From assembly GCA_014238065.1 (NCBI GenBank), contig JABABU010000042.1, positions 1 through 64,000 of the forward strand: DNA of 64,000 bases, written 5' to 3'. Source of the stretch: Actinomycetota bacterium (lineage in GTDB: Bacteria; Actinomycetota; Acidimicrobiia; Acidimicrobiales; Poriferisodalaceae). The notes under the pieces are model-generated. The model worked only from the letters and a program-made list of their open reading frames with translations, was not told where the DNA came from and searched no databases. Positions 1-9,363 of this stretch are shown here, in pieces. A program made the position numbers and the translations under genes. Numbering within the stretch: position 1 is the first letter of the stretch; each line of letters starts with the position of its first letter.

Positions 1-141
1 AATCGCATCCAAACCAATCTTCGCGGTACCCCGCCCATAGGGCTCAAGACAATCACCCGGAATACCCGCCTGCCCAGCAATATCACCCAACGGAACAAGC
101 GACGCCCCATTAGCAATCTCAAGATCACTAGGAAAACTCAT
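1..141 (-). CDS. fhs: Formate--tetrahydrofolate ligase, N-terminal fragment (runs off the window)
   Basis: Only the first 47 codons are present, from ATG at 141. The protein starts MSFPSDLEIANG and continues through LEPYGRGTAKIGLDAI, matching the conserved start of formate-THF ligases (SDxEIA, then LEPYG and AKI). The enzyme interconverts formate plus THF and formyl-THF using ATP. In C1 catabolism it can run in reverse to release formate, which fits the formate dehydrogenase at 10-15 kb. Codon use is unlike the neighbours: about 27 of 47 codons end in T and only two in C. The family call rests on a short fragment but the motif match is good. Confidence 0.8.
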   Translation of the reverse strand, partial: MSFPSDLEIANGASLVPLGDIAGQAGIPGDCLEPYGRGTAKIGLDAI

Positions 142-406
142 CTTCGCGCTACCTGACGTGATGGGAACGGAGTTGGCCGACGACAGCCTTCGGGAAAGGC
201 CGCGTCTACCCGAGGCCTCGGTGCACGGGATTTCGTTCCGCTTTGTGGGACGGTTCCAGCATATAGAACACCCTCACGCCTGTCGAGCGATCGCAACCAG
301 GTTGCTGCCGGCAATGCCTGCCCGGCGGTGGTGTCGAAGGGGCGTCGCGGCCCTGGGCCAGTTGTATTCAGGGCGAATGGAGCGTTGGTGACCGGAATCG
401 AGTCGG

Positions 407-1066
407 TCAACCAGCGAGCGGCGATTCGAGGCCCTTGGTGACGGCGGCCCGGATTTGTGCGTCAAAGGCACTGACGTGTTGTTCGAGCAGCGTTGCCGCG
501 TTTTCGCCGTCACCGGCACGGAGGAAGGCGAGAATCCTGTGGTGCTCGTCGATAGCTTCGCCCATGTAGGTGATGTCGGCCAGGTGGAGGTGCCAGAGGC
601 GGTCGCTCTGCGCGTAGAGCATGTCGAGGGTGTCGAGAAGGAATCGGTTGTCGGCGGCCTCCCACAAGATCTCGTGGCACCGACGATCGATATCCATGAG
701 GGCGTTGGCGTCGGACGTGGAATCGGTTGCCGTCAGCTCGGCCTCCATCTCGCCCCAATGGGCTGCTGTCCCGCGAGTCGCAGCGAGTCTGGCCGCGTAG
801 GGCTCGAGCACAGTTCTGGTCTCGAACAGCATGGAGAGCTCTGAGACATCGATACCGCTCACGAACATGCCGCGACGGGGGATGACCGTGACGAAGTGCT
901 CACGTGCCAGGCGTTGAAGCGCTTCGCGCACCGGTGTGCGCCCGATGCCGATGCGGGCACGGATCTCGTCTTCGCGTAGCACGTCACCGGGCGCGTAGTC
1001 GAGCCGGACGATCATGGCGCGCAGCTGCTGGTATGCCGATTCGCTCAGTGAGATCTGTTTGGTCAT
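407..1066 (-). CDS. GntR-family transcriptional regulator, FadR/FCD type
   Basis: The N-terminal winged helix reads SAYQQLRAMIVRLDYAPGD, then IGRTPVREALQRLAREHFV, the usual GntR recognition helix. It is followed by an all-helical FCD ligand domain (LFETRTVLEPYAARLAA, then RRCHEILWEAADN and DEHHRILAFLRAGD). The His residues in the last two segments are where FCD domains bind a metal or small acid. I chose ATG 1066 because GntR helices start almost at once after it; an in-frame GTG at 1117 would add 17 residues. It is divergent from the flavoprotein at 1226, so control of that operon by an amine or acid ligand is likely but inferred. Confidence 0.85.
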   Translation of the reverse strand: MTKQISLSESAYQQLRAMIVRLDYAPGDVLREDEIRARIGIGRTPVREALQRLAREHFVTVIPRRGMFVSGIDVSELSMLFETRTVLEPYAARLAATRGTAAHWGEMEAELTATDSTSDANALMDIDRRCHEILWEAADNRFLLDTLDMLYAQSDRLWHLHLADITYMGEAIDEHHRILAFLRAGDGENAATLLEQHVSAFDAQIRAAVTKGLESPLAG

Positions 1067-1129
1067 GTCGTCCCGGTGCTTGCCAGCACTGACCCGTGGT
1101 GGTTGCGGGGTCGTCACTGTGCGTCTAAG

Positions 1130-1160
1130 GTTCTATGATACACGGCTGATATATCGCATG
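1130..1160. promoter_or_regulatory. Candidate operator between the GntR gene and the dimethylglycine dehydrogenase-like gene
   Basis: This divergent intergenic stretch is AT-rich against its surroundings. It holds a perfect 8-bp palindrome GATATATC at 1148-1155 and a related TATGATA at 1134-1140. FCD-type GntR proteins commonly bind short AT-rich palindromes next to their own gene. No convincing -35/-10 pair was found. The assignment is inference from position and symmetry. Confidence 0.35.
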
Positions 1161-1225
1161 TCTACCATCGGATCTGCTCCCACAGTGCGGACGGAGCCGA
1201 ACGGTACGGAGAAAGTGAGCACGCA

Positions 1226-3763
1226 ATGAGCGATGTCCCCACCCCAACTGTTCCCGAGACGGCGACGTGCGTCGTCATCGGTGCCGGCATCGTCGGCAAC
1301 TGTGTCGTCGGTCACCTGGCCCGGCTCGGTTGGAAGGATCTCGTGCTCGTCGAAAAAGGGCCACTTCCGAACCCGGGAGGCTCGACCGGGCACGCGTCGA
1401 ACTTCATCTTCCCCGTCGACCACAACAAGGAGATGGCCCTGCTCGGTGAGCAGAGCGCCGATCAATACCGAGATCTCGGCCTGTCGGTCGACTCGGGGGG
1501 TATCGAGGTCGCTCGCACCCAGGAGCGTATGGACGAACTCGATCGCCGCATGACGTCAGCCAAGGCATGGGGTATCGAGGCCCACATGCTCACGCCGGCC
1601 GAGGTGAAGGAACTCGTTCCGTTCATCAACGAAGACGTCATCCTCGGCGGGTTCTACTGCCCTACGGTTTCAGTGGTCGACTCGCTTGAGACCGGTACCA
1701 CCATGCGCCGCGAGGCCATCGAAAAGGCCGATCTGAAGGTGTTCGCGAACACCGAGGTCCTCGACATCGTCACCGATGACACCCCACGGCCGAACGGACG
1801 CCGCAAGGCGAAAGCTGTCGTCACCGACAAGGGAACGATCGAAGCAGAGCACATCGTCATCGCATGTGGCGTGTGGTCGAACCGCATCGCCTACATGGCC
1901 GACACCTACATCCCACTGGTCCCCACCGTGCACCAGATGGCCGATGTCGGCCCGATGGACATCCTCGCCGAGACCAACAACGAGATCGGCTACCCGATCG
2001 TGCGTGACATGGACACATTCTGTTACGAGCGTCAGTCGGCCGGATCGATGGAGGTCGGCTCGTATGGTCACCGGGCCATCCTGCATCATCCGGATACCAT
2101 CCCCTCCAACGCCGAAGCCGCGTTGTCTCCGACCGAGTTTCCGTTCACTCCTGAAGACTTCGACGACCAGATGGAAACGGCCATCGAGCTGATGGACATG
2201 CTCGGTGATGCTGAGATCAAATACGCGATCAATGGCCTGCTGTCGATCACTCCCGACGGCATGCCGTGCCTCGGCGAGATCCCTGACGTCGAGAACTTGT
2301 GGTCGGCAGCAGCTGTCTGGGTCAAGGAAGGTCCTGGCATGGGCCAGGTCGTCGCAGAGTGGATGCACTACGGCTACCCACGCGTGATAGACGCCCACGG
2401 TGCCGACGTCGCCCGCTTCTACGACGAGGAAAAGAGTGACGAGCACATCTGGGCCCGAGCCGATGAGTCATTCATCAAGACCTACGGCATCGTTCACCCC
2501 TCAGAGCAGTGGGCCGGACGCCGTCACCTCGTCGAGTCGCCGTACCGCAGCCGCCAAGAGGAACTCGGCGCAGCGTTCTACCAGGCACGCGTCTGGGAAC
2601 GCCCGCAGTGGTACGACACCAACGCCGACCTGGTCGAGCGCTACCTACTGTCCGAGCGGGAGGTCGAGTGGGACAACCGCTGGTGGAGCCCGATCACGGT
2701 CGGCGAACACCTGAACCTTCGCGAGAACTGCGGCATGATCGACCTCAGCGCCTTCCAGATCTACGAGATCGAGGGTCCCGGTGCGGTCGAGTTCGCCGAC
2801 TACCTCGCCGTGAACAAGATCGACGTTCCTGTCGGCCGCTCGGTGTACACGCCGTGGCTCAATCATGAGGGCGGGTTCCACTCCGATCTCACGATGATGC
2901 GCGTCGGCGAAGAGACCGTGCGAATCGTCACCGGCGTGTTCGACGGGGGTCGCGACGAGTTCTGGGTTCGCAAGCACATGCCGAACGACGGTTCGGTTAC
3001 CTTCCGCAACATCACCATGGAGATCTCGACGCTCGGCCTCTGGGGCCCGAACGCCGCAACAGTGCTCGGCAAGCTCACCGACCACGATCTGAGCCAAGAG
3101 GGCTCGCCCTACGGCTCGTACCTCGACGCAACAGTCGCCGGTGTTCCCGTGAAACTGTTCCGCATCTCCTACGTCGGCGACGCGGGCTGGGAGATATACC
3201 TCCCATGGGACAAGGCCACCATCGTGTGGGACGCCATCGTCGAGGCCGGAGCCGATCACGGCCTTCGTGTGACCGGTGGTGGCGTGTACTCGCTGTCAGG
3301 TCGCATAGAGAAGGGCTACCGTCTCATGGGTGCAGAACTCGAGAGCGAGTACAACCCGGTCGAGGCCGGTCTGGCCCGCCCGAAGGTCAAGTCAGCAGAG
3401 TTCATCGGAAAAGAGGCCTACCTCGCCGCTCGCGAAGCCGGCGCCGAGGTCCGGTGCGTGAGCCTGACCGTTGAGGACAACACTGACAGCCAAGGCCGCA
3501 AGCGCTGGATGTTCGGCGGCAACGAGCCGATCCTCGACATGGACGGCAACCGCATCGTGGACAGCCACGGTCGCGCCAGTCGCGTCACCACGGCCGGCTA
3601 CGGCCCATCGGTCGGGAAGGTCATCTGCATGGGCTACGTACCCAACGAACTGGCCGAACCTGGCACCGATCTTCAGATCATGTACATGAACGAGCTCTAC
3701 CCGGTGAAGGTCGTGGGTTCGGGAGCGACGTTCGATCCGGACGACTCGCGGATGAAGAGCTGA
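1226..3763 (+). CDS. FAD-dependent dimethylglycine/sarcosine dehydrogenase-like protein with GcvT domain
   Basis: An 845-aa protein of two parts. Residues about 13-420 are a DAO-type FAD oxidoreductase with dinucleotide motif GAGIVG (19-24) and GGSTGHAS, whose His56 is where dimethylglycine and sarcosine dehydrogenases attach FAD covalently. Residues about 430-840 are GcvT/aminomethyltransferase-like (NCGMIDLSAFQIYEIEGPGA, then YVGDAGWEIYLP), the THF-binding part. The expected reaction is oxidative N-demethylation of dimethylglycine or sarcosine, giving methylene-THF and passing electrons to ETF. The ETF genes follow 6 nt downstream, which supports this strongly. ATG 1226 has GGAGAAAG upstream. 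The exact amine substrate is not readable from sequence. Confidence 0.88.
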   Translation: MSDVPTPTVPETATCVVIGAGIVGNCVVGHLARLGWKDLVLVEKGPLPNPGGSTGHASNFIFPVDHNKEMALLGEQSADQYRDLGLSVDSGGIEVARTQERMDELDRRMTSAKAWGIEAHMLTPAEVKELVPFINEDVILGGFYCPTVSVVDSLETGTTMRREAIEKADLKVFANTEVLDIVTDDTPRPNGRRKAKAVVTDKGTIEAEHIVIACGVWSNRIAYMADTYIPLVPTVHQMADVGPMDILAETNNEIGYPIVRDMDTFCYERQSAGSMEVGSYGHRAILHHPDTIPSNAEAALSPTEFPFTPEDFDDQMETAIELMDMLGDAEIKYAINGLLSITPDGMPCLGEIPDVENLWSAAAVWVKEGPGMGQVVAEWMHYGYPRVIDAHGADVARFYDEEKSDEHIWARADESFIKTYGIVHPSEQWAGRRHLVESPYRSRQEELGAAFYQARVWERPQWYDTNADLVERYLLSEREVEWDNRWWSPITVGEHLNLRENCGMIDLSAFQIYEIEGPGAVEFADYLAVNKIDVPVGRSVYTPWLNHEGGFHSDLTMMRVGEETVRIVTGVFDGGRDEFWVRKHMPNDGSVTFRNITMEISTLGLWGPNAATVLGKLTDHDLSQEGSPYGSYLDATVAGVPVKLFRISYVGDAGWEIYLPWDKATIVWDAIVEAGADHGLRVTGGGVYSLSGRIEKGYRLMGAELESEYNPVEAGLARPKVKSAEFIGKEAYLAAREAGAEVRCVSLTVEDNTDSQGRKRWMFGGNEPILDMDGNRIVDSHGRASRVTTAGYGPSVGKVICMGYVPNELAEPGTDLQIMYMNELYPVKVVGSGATFDPDDSRMKS

Positions 3764-3769
3764 TCTGTC

Positions 3770-4534
3770 GTGAGAGTTCTTGTCTGCGTGAAGCGGGTGC
3801 CGGCTCCTGGCGCCAAGATCAACGTGACCGGTGATGGCTTGGCCGTCGACACCACGCATCTCGGGTTCACCACCAGCCCACACGAAGAGTGTGCACTGGA
3901 AGAGGCCGTCCAGATCATCGAGCGTGAGGGCGGCGAGGTCGTCGTCTTGACGCTCGGCCCTGCAGAGGCCGAGGAACAACTTCGTTACGCCGCAAGTGTC
4001 GGCGGCACCGGTTTCGTTCTCATCCCCAATGGCGGCGCCGACTGGGATCCCCAGAGAACTGCTTCCGCGATAGCCGACGCGATCCGTGCTTTGGAGGCCG
4101 ATGGCGGTGAGTTCGATCTCATCATGTTCGGGAACGAGTCGGCTGACGCAGGCGGCTTCCAGGTCGGTGTCAGGGTAGCCCACAAGCTCGGGCGTCCGAT
4201 CGTGAACGGCATCAAAGGGATCGAAGTCACGCCTGAGGGGTTCACCGCTCATCGGGCCATCGACACAGGTGTCGAGGTGTACAAGCTGCCAAAGCCGGCA
4301 GTGATGGGGGTCAAGGAAGGCATCAATCTTCCCAGGTACCCGACGATGAAAGGCCGACTCGCGTCTCGTAAGGCCGAGATCGCCACCATGGAACTCAACG
4401 CTCCTGCGGGCGGTCAGGCGATGCTGAAGCTCCACCGTCCGCCGGAGCAGCCAAGCACCACCGAGATTCTCGGAACCGGCCCAGAGGCGGCAGCCGCAAT
4501 CGTGGATCTGCTCGATGAGTTGGGGGTGCTGTGA
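3770..4534 (+). CDS. etfB: Electron transfer flavoprotein beta subunit
   Basis: 254 aa, the normal family length. It starts MRVLVCVKRVPAPGAKI at a GTG codon, then has HEECALEEAVQI and the ETF-beta signature region (KPAVMGVKEGINLPRYPTMK). It forms the AMP-binding subunit of the ETF heterodimer, which accepts electrons from flavin dehydrogenases and delivers them to ETF:quinone oxidoreductase. It lies 6 nt after the dimethylglycine dehydrogenase-like gene and overlaps etfA, so it is probably dedicated to that enzyme. The acyl-CoA dehydrogenase at the far end of the window could also use it. Confidence 0.93.
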   Translation: MRVLVCVKRVPAPGAKINVTGDGLAVDTTHLGFTTSPHEECALEEAVQIIEREGGEVVVLTLGPAEAEEQLRYAASVGGTGFVLIPNGGADWDPQRTASAIADAIRALEADGGEFDLIMFGNESADAGGFQVGVRVAHKLGRPIVNGIKGIEVTPEGFTAHRAIDTGVEVYKLPKPAVMGVKEGINLPRYPTMKGRLASRKAEIATMELNAPAGGQAMLKLHRPPEQPSTTEILGTGPEAAAAIVDLLDELGVL

Positions 4535-5502
4535 TGAGCATTCTTCTCGTCGTTCTCGAACATGATCGCGGCGACCTTCCCGTCGGATCGCTCGAAGCAC
4601 TGACCGTCGGTCGCGATCTCGCTGCCAGCATGGACGCGTCGTTGGAGGCCGTCGTCGTCGGCGATGCTGACCTCACGGCTGTGGCCGGCGAGTACGGCGC
4701 GACGGCTGTTCACCAGGTCACGAACGAGATGCTCGCCGACTATGGACCCGACGCGTGGGGCGAGGCCGTTGCCCAGCTGGTGCGGTCGGTGGCCCCGGCC
4801 GCTGTCATGGCTGTGGGCACCGACCGTGGGAACGAGGTGATGGCCCAGGTCGCAGCACGGCTCGATCTGCCGTTCGTGGCGAACTGCTTGTCTGTGGAAG
4901 CTGGCGACACATGGTCGATGACCCGTGTCCAGTGGGGTGGTTCCCTCCTCGAGGATTCCACGCTGACCGCAGACACGAAGCTCGTCTCGTTCGCTCATCA
5001 CGCGATCGAGGCAGCACCTGGCGGAGCGGCATCTCCCACTGTGAAGACGTTCGAGGCTGATCTCGACCACTCGTACACGGCGACCATGATCACGGATCGT
5101 GTCGTTCTCGCTTCGGGAGTGACGTTGTCAACAGCGCCCGTTGTGGTCTCAGGCGGCCGCGGCGTGGGATCCGAAGACGCGTTTGCGCCCCTGGAGGAAC
5201 TCGCCGAGTTGCTCGGTGGCAGAGTTGGTTGCTCCAGAGCCGTCACCAACAACGGTTGGAGGCCTCACAGCGATCAGGTCGGTCAGACGGGCACACGCAT
5301 AGCTCCCGAGATCTACATCGCGTGTGGCATCTCAGGCGCTATCCAGCATTGGGTCGGCGCCATGGCGAGCAAGAACATTCTCGCCATCAACACCGATAGT
5401 GACGCCAACATGGTGACCAAGGCCGGCTACGCCGTCATCGCCGATCTGCATGAAGTCGTTCCCGCCATCAGTGCCGAGATTCGCCGACGTAGAGGTCAGT
5501 AG
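4534..5502 (+). CDS. etfA: Electron transfer flavoprotein alpha subunit
   Basis: About 322 aa. The C-terminal FAD domain is clear: VVSGGRGVGSEDAF, then ELLGGRVGCSRAVTNNGW, QVGQTGTRIAPEIYIACGIS, GAIQHWVGAM and NTDSDANM, all standard for ETF-alpha. Its ATG overlaps the etfB stop as TGATG, giving translational coupling; a GTG one codon earlier (4531) is possible. With EtfB it makes the soluble electron carrier for the upstream amine dehydrogenase. Confidence 0.93.
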   Translation: MSILLVVLEHDRGDLPVGSLEALTVGRDLAASMDASLEAVVVGDADLTAVAGEYGATAVHQVTNEMLADYGPDAWGEAVAQLVRSVAPAAVMAVGTDRGNEVMAQVAARLDLPFVANCLSVEAGDTWSMTRVQWGGSLLEDSTLTADTKLVSFAHHAIEAAPGGAASPTVKTFEADLDHSYTATMITDRVVLASGVTLSTAPVVVSGGRGVGSEDAFAPLEELAELLGGRVGCSRAVTNNGWRPHSDQVGQTGTRIAPEIYIACGISGAIQHWVGAMASKNILAINTDSDANMVTKAGYAVIADLHEVVPAISAEIRRRRGQ

Positions 5503-5540
5503 TCGTTCTTGACTTTCGTGGCCCGAGTCGGTCGGTGCGG

Positions 5541-6518
5541 TCACGGCGTGACGGACGAGGAACCGAGGAAGTCGACCAGGAGGCAGTTCACGTCATCAGC
5601 GGCCTCCTGTTGGGTCCAGTGCCCGATCCCGGGCAGCACGTGCACCTCCTCGAGGCCAGGAACCATCGAGCGCATCCTCGTCTCGAATTCGTCGTTCCAT
5701 GGCACGACGTCGCGGTCGCCGGTGATGAACATCGTGGGCTGCTCGATCTTGCGGCCCGACATGGCAGCCATGAGGTCCCAGTTGCGATCGAGGTTCCGGT
5801 ACCAGTTCAGGCCACCGCGGAAGCCGCTGATCTCGAACGACTCGACGAAGTAGTCGACGTCGCCAGGCGTCGCCCAGGCACCGATGTCTTCTCCAGGATC
5901 GTCCATAGTCTGGAGCATGAAGTTGCTCGCCGGTGGCGAGTTGGTGATATCGAACATTCCCGTCCGTTCGTTGACGCCCGACGCTCCGTACAGCATCTTT
6001 CTGACTGTCGCCCTCACGTCGTTCTGGAACTCGTGTTCGGCGACGCCGGGAGTCTGGAAGTAGAGCTGATAGAAGAAGCGATCACCGAAGACCTGCCGGT
6101 AGGTGTCCAGCGGTCGCAGCGGTCGCCGCGGGAGTGTGGGCACCGACAACGAGACGATTCTCGTGAACAGGTCGGGGCGGAGCTGTGCCGCCGCCCACGT
6201 GATGATCGAGCCCCAATCGTGTCCGACGAGCGTGGCTTCCGCCTGACCCATGACCTCGACGAGACCCACGAGGTCCCCGACCAAGTGGAACACCGTGTAG
6301 TCGTCGATCTCGGGAGGGCACGTCGAGCGCCCGTAGCCACGTTGGTCGGGGGCAACCGCATGGAACCCTGCGTCAGCCAGTGCCGACAGTTGGTGCCGCC
6401 ACGAGTACCAGCACTCAGGCCAGCCGTGTGACAGCACGACGAGCGGACCCTCGCCTGCTTCTGCGATGAACAGTTCCATTCCGTTCGTCTGGATTCTGCG
6501 ATGAGTGATCTCTGCCAT
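5541..6518 (-). CDS. Alpha/beta hydrolase, epoxide hydrolase-like
   Basis: 325 aa. The oxyanion segment is HGWPECWYSWRHQL (from 31) and the nucleophile elbow is GHDWGS with Asp101 as nucleophile. The late His is in GIGHWTQQE (about 300). Asp at the elbow and HGWPE are typical of soluble epoxide hydrolases, though haloalkane or fluoroacetate dehalogenases share the Asp. It lies downstream of the IclR gene on the same strand with a 165-nt gap, so IclR may control it. The natural substrate is unknown. Confidence 0.85.
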   Translation of the reverse strand: MAEITHRRIQTNGMELFIAEAGEGPLVVLSHGWPECWYSWRHQLSALADAGFHAVAPDQRGYGRSTCPPEIDDYTVFHLVGDLVGLVEVMGQAEATLVGHDWGSIITWAAAQLRPDLFTRIVSLSVPTLPRRPLRPLDTYRQVFGDRFFYQLYFQTPGVAEHEFQNDVRATVRKMLYGASGVNERTGMFDITNSPPASNFMLQTMDDPGEDIGAWATPGDVDYFVESFEISGFRGGLNWYRNLDRNWDLMAAMSGRKIEQPTMFITGDRDVVPWNDEFETRMRSMVPGLEEVHVLPGIGHWTQQEAADDVNCLLVDFLGSSSVTP

Positions 6519-6683
6519 GTGCGGACCTTATGTCGTGGTTCCGTGGTTCCTCAGGCCGGTACCGTTCGCGCAGGGATGCCGATGTGGAAGATGCGCCGTC
6601 ACCGGTCTGGTCGGAGCGAATTCGAGGCTGCCGTGATTGCGTTCGGGCTCTCGACCGAGACGTGCTCGGGTTGAGTGGGCGTG

Positions 6684-7436
6684 TCAGTCGAGGTGGTTCG
6701 CGAGTCGCGAAGCGGCTTCCACGACCTGTAAGCCGAAGTCGTGGGTACGGTCGGGGTTCGGGAAGCGATAGGCCGGCCCGTGGACATGGAGAGCGGCGAT
6801 GACCGTGCCGTCGGCGTCGAACACCGGCGCAGCAACCGAGTTGATGTCCTCTCGGAACTCTTGGTACACCCATACGTAACCGATGCTCCGAATGTCGGCC
6901 AGCCGGTTCCGCAGCGACTCACGATCGGTCATGGTGAATGCTGTCTCTTGTGTCAAGTCGCCCTCGAGATACGCCTCGGCGAGTTTGTCGGGAAGGTGAG
7001 CCAGGACGACAAGACCAGAGGGAACGGCGTGAAGGGGTGCGCTCTCGCCGGTCCAGTCCCTGACTGTCACGTCCTCTTCGGTGTTCGCGGCGTGATCGAG
7101 GTAGTAGACGGTGCCGCGTGTGAGATCGAATGTTGATACACCTGCGATCTCACCGATGAGCGACACGAGCTCGAGAAGGTGTGGGCGAGCCGACGCGATG
7201 AGATTCCGGCCGGGCTGAGCGCCGCCGGCAAGATCGAGTAGGCCCGATCCGAGCCGATACTCGCCGGCGACCTCCACTTGTTCGACGGCGCCCTCTTCTT
7301 CGAGGGCTGACAAAATTCGTGACACGGTGCTCTTGGGGAGCTCCGTTCGGTCGGCGAGTTCTGTGACGCCGCCAGGTCCGACCGACAAGGCGCGCAGCAG
7401 CGCGAACGCGCGCTCGATGCTCTGCACTCCTGCCAT
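6684..7436 (-). CDS. IclR-family transcriptional regulator
   Basis: 250 aa. It opens SIERAFALLRALSVGPGGVTELADRTELPKSTVSRILSALE-like, the IclR winged helix at residues 5-60. An effector-binding domain follows (LHAVPSGLVVLAHLP, then REDINSVAAPVFDADGTVIAALHVHGP-like). IclR proteins repress or activate genes for uptake or use of aromatic and small carbon acids. The nearest same-strand target is the epoxide hydrolase-like gene downstream; ProS is 34 nt upstream. The ligand cannot be told. Confidence 0.9.
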   Translation of the reverse strand: MAGVQSIERAFALLRALSVGPGGVTELADRTELPKSTVSRILSALEEEGAVEQVEVAGEYRLGSGLLDLAGGAQPGRNLIASARPHLLELVSLIGEIAGVSTFDLTRGTVYYLDHAANTEEDVTVRDWTGESAPLHAVPSGLVVLAHLPDKLAEAYLEGDLTQETAFTMTDRESLRNRLADIRSIGYVWVYQEFREDINSVAAPVFDADGTVIAALHVHGPAYRFPNPDRTHDFGLQVVEAASRLANHLD

Positions 7437-7470
7437 ATGGCAAGGCTATCTGTCCGCCCGCGAGCTCCCC

Positions 7471-9180
7471 TCAGCGGGAACCGACGACCAGGTCCGTAGC
7501 GATGTCGACGATGTCGCCGACGGCGATCCGGTCGCTCTCGCCATCGGCTCGAGCAGTCAACTCCACTTCGCCGTCGGCGAGTGCCTTTGGGCCGACCGTG
7601 ATGCGGAAAGGCACTCCGATGAGTTCCGCGTCGGCGAACTTGACCCCTGGACGGGCGTCGCGATCGTCGAGGAGCACGTCGATCCCGCATCGACGCAGCT
7701 CTTGGTAGAGCCCCTCGGCAGCATCGATGCTGTCGGAGTCCTTCATGTTCACGATGGTGATGCACACCTCGTAGGGCGCTACCGCGACAGGCCATATGAG
7801 ACCGCGGTCGTCGAAATGAGTTTCGGCGATGGCAGCCAGGTTTCGGCCGATACCGATGCCGTAGGAGCCCATGACGATCGGTCTGGCCTTGCCATCGGGA
7901 TCGAGGACACCGGCGCCGAGCGAATCGGAGTACTTCGTTCCCAGCTTGAAGATGTGGCCGACTTCGATGCAGCGAACAACTGTCAGCGGTTCATCGCAGT
8001 CGGCGCAGGTCTCTCCGTCGGTGATCTCTCGCAGATCGACGAATTCGGCGTCGGCGAGATCACGTTCGACGCTGACGCCTCGCAGGTGCCAGTCGTCCCG
8101 GTTGGCGCCGGTGGTCATGTTCGTCCGTCCGGCCAGCGCGTGGTCGACGAAGACGCGAAATCCGGTCACGCCGACAGCTCCGAGGCTGCCCGGATTGGCC
8201 CCTAGACGCTCGACGGTTTCCTCTGAAGTGGCCGGCCGAACGTCGTTGGCGCTGCTGGCGTCCTGGAGCTTCTGGACGTTCAGCTGATGGTCGCCTCTGA
8301 CCACGGCGAGAGCCATGTCACCGTCGAGCATCATCACCATCGTCTTCAGCTGGCGATCGGGGGGAGCACCGCCGTCGAAGTCGGCCAGCGCCGCGATCGT
8401 TCGCACGCCAGGTGTCGGGAAGCTCTCCGGTGTGCTCGGACCTGTCTCGTCCGTGATCTCAGCGACCTTCGATCTTGCCCGTTCGACGTTGGCCGCGTAT
8501 CCGCAACTTCGGCAACACACGACGTCGTCCTCCCCGGCAGGGGAGGGCACCATGAACTCGACAGATCCTGATCCACCCATCGCGCCTGATGATGCTTCGA
8601 CGGCGAATGCGGGCAGGCTCAGCTGTTCGAAAATTTTGACGTATGCGTCGTGGTGCATGGCGAAGCTGGCCTCGAGGCCGGCCTCGTCGACGTCGAAGCT
8701 GTACGAGTCCTTCATGTCGAATTCGCGGACGCGTAGCAGGCCACTCTTGGGTCGGGCCTCGTCGCGGAACTTCGTCTGGATCTGGTACCAGATCTGTGGA
8801 AGCTCCTTGTACGAGTTCACCTCGAGCGCCAGCGTCGTGAAGATCTCCTCATGGGTCATTCCCATAGCGATGTCTGCGCCCTTGCGGTCGACGAGGCGGA
8901 ACATCTCCTCACCCATTGCATCCCAGCGCCCCGATTGCTGCCACAGAGAAGCTGGATGCATTGCAGGGAGTGTGAACTCCTGGGCACCGATGTCATCCAT
9001 ACCGCCACGAACGATGTCGGCGACCTTGTGGTGAACCTTCAGGCCGAGAGGGAGCAACGAATAATGACCCGCGTGAAGTTGACGGATGAAGCCACCGCGA
9101 ACGAGCAATTGGTGGCTGACCGCCTCGGCGTCACCCGGGGCGTCTCGCAATGTGGGGATGAACAGCTTGGACCAGCGCAT
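7471..9180 (-). CDS. proS: Prolyl-tRNA synthetase
   Basis: 569 aa, the length of bacterial-type ProRS with the inserted editing (INS) domain. The start MRWSKLFIPTLRDAPGDAE and QLHAGHYSLLPLGLKVHHKV match the N-terminus. Class II motifs follow: motif 2 around WYQIQTKFRDEARPKSGLLR, the editing insert around SDANDVRPATSEE, and motif 3 in MGSYGIGIGRNLAAIAE. A C-terminal anticodon-binding domain ends the protein. It charges tRNA-Pro. It is a housekeeping gene and gives a useful marker for phylogenetic placement. Confidence 0.96.
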   Translation of the reverse strand: MRWSKLFIPTLRDAPGDAEAVSHQLLVRGGFIRQLHAGHYSLLPLGLKVHHKVADIVRGGMDDIGAQEFTLPAMHPASLWQQSGRWDAMGEEMFRLVDRKGADIAMGMTHEEIFTTLALEVNSYKELPQIWYQIQTKFRDEARPKSGLLRVREFDMKDSYSFDVDEAGLEASFAMHHDAYVKIFEQLSLPAFAVEASSGAMGGSGSVEFMVPSPAGEDDVVCCRSCGYAANVERARSKVAEITDETGPSTPESFPTPGVRTIAALADFDGGAPPDRQLKTMVMMLDGDMALAVVRGDHQLNVQKLQDASSANDVRPATSEETVERLGANPGSLGAVGVTGFRVFVDHALAGRTNMTTGANRDDWHLRGVSVERDLADAEFVDLREITDGETCADCDEPLTVVRCIEVGHIFKLGTKYSDSLGAGVLDPDGKARPIVMGSYGIGIGRNLAAIAETHFDDRGLIWPVAVAPYEVCITIVNMKDSDSIDAAEGLYQELRRCGIDVLLDDRDARPGVKFADAELIGVPFRITVGPKALADGEVELTARADGESDRIAVGDIVDIATDLVVGSR

Positions 9181-9363
9181 ATGCGTCGAAGGTATCGGGT
9201 TCGGCGATCTGGTGACGCAAATTTCAACCGCGGATTTGGCTCGATTCCGTGATGCGCTGAACTAGACTTCCGGACCACGACGCGAAGAGGGGTCTTCGTG
9301 CACCGACCCTGAAGCCAATTGCTCGATCAGGCCCACGGAGCCAGCAGGAAGGGACGGTGCGGT

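Noticed and set aside
3392-4600. 402-aa minus-strand frame over etfB
   Set aside because: Low-complexity shadow; etfB on the plus strand is certain.
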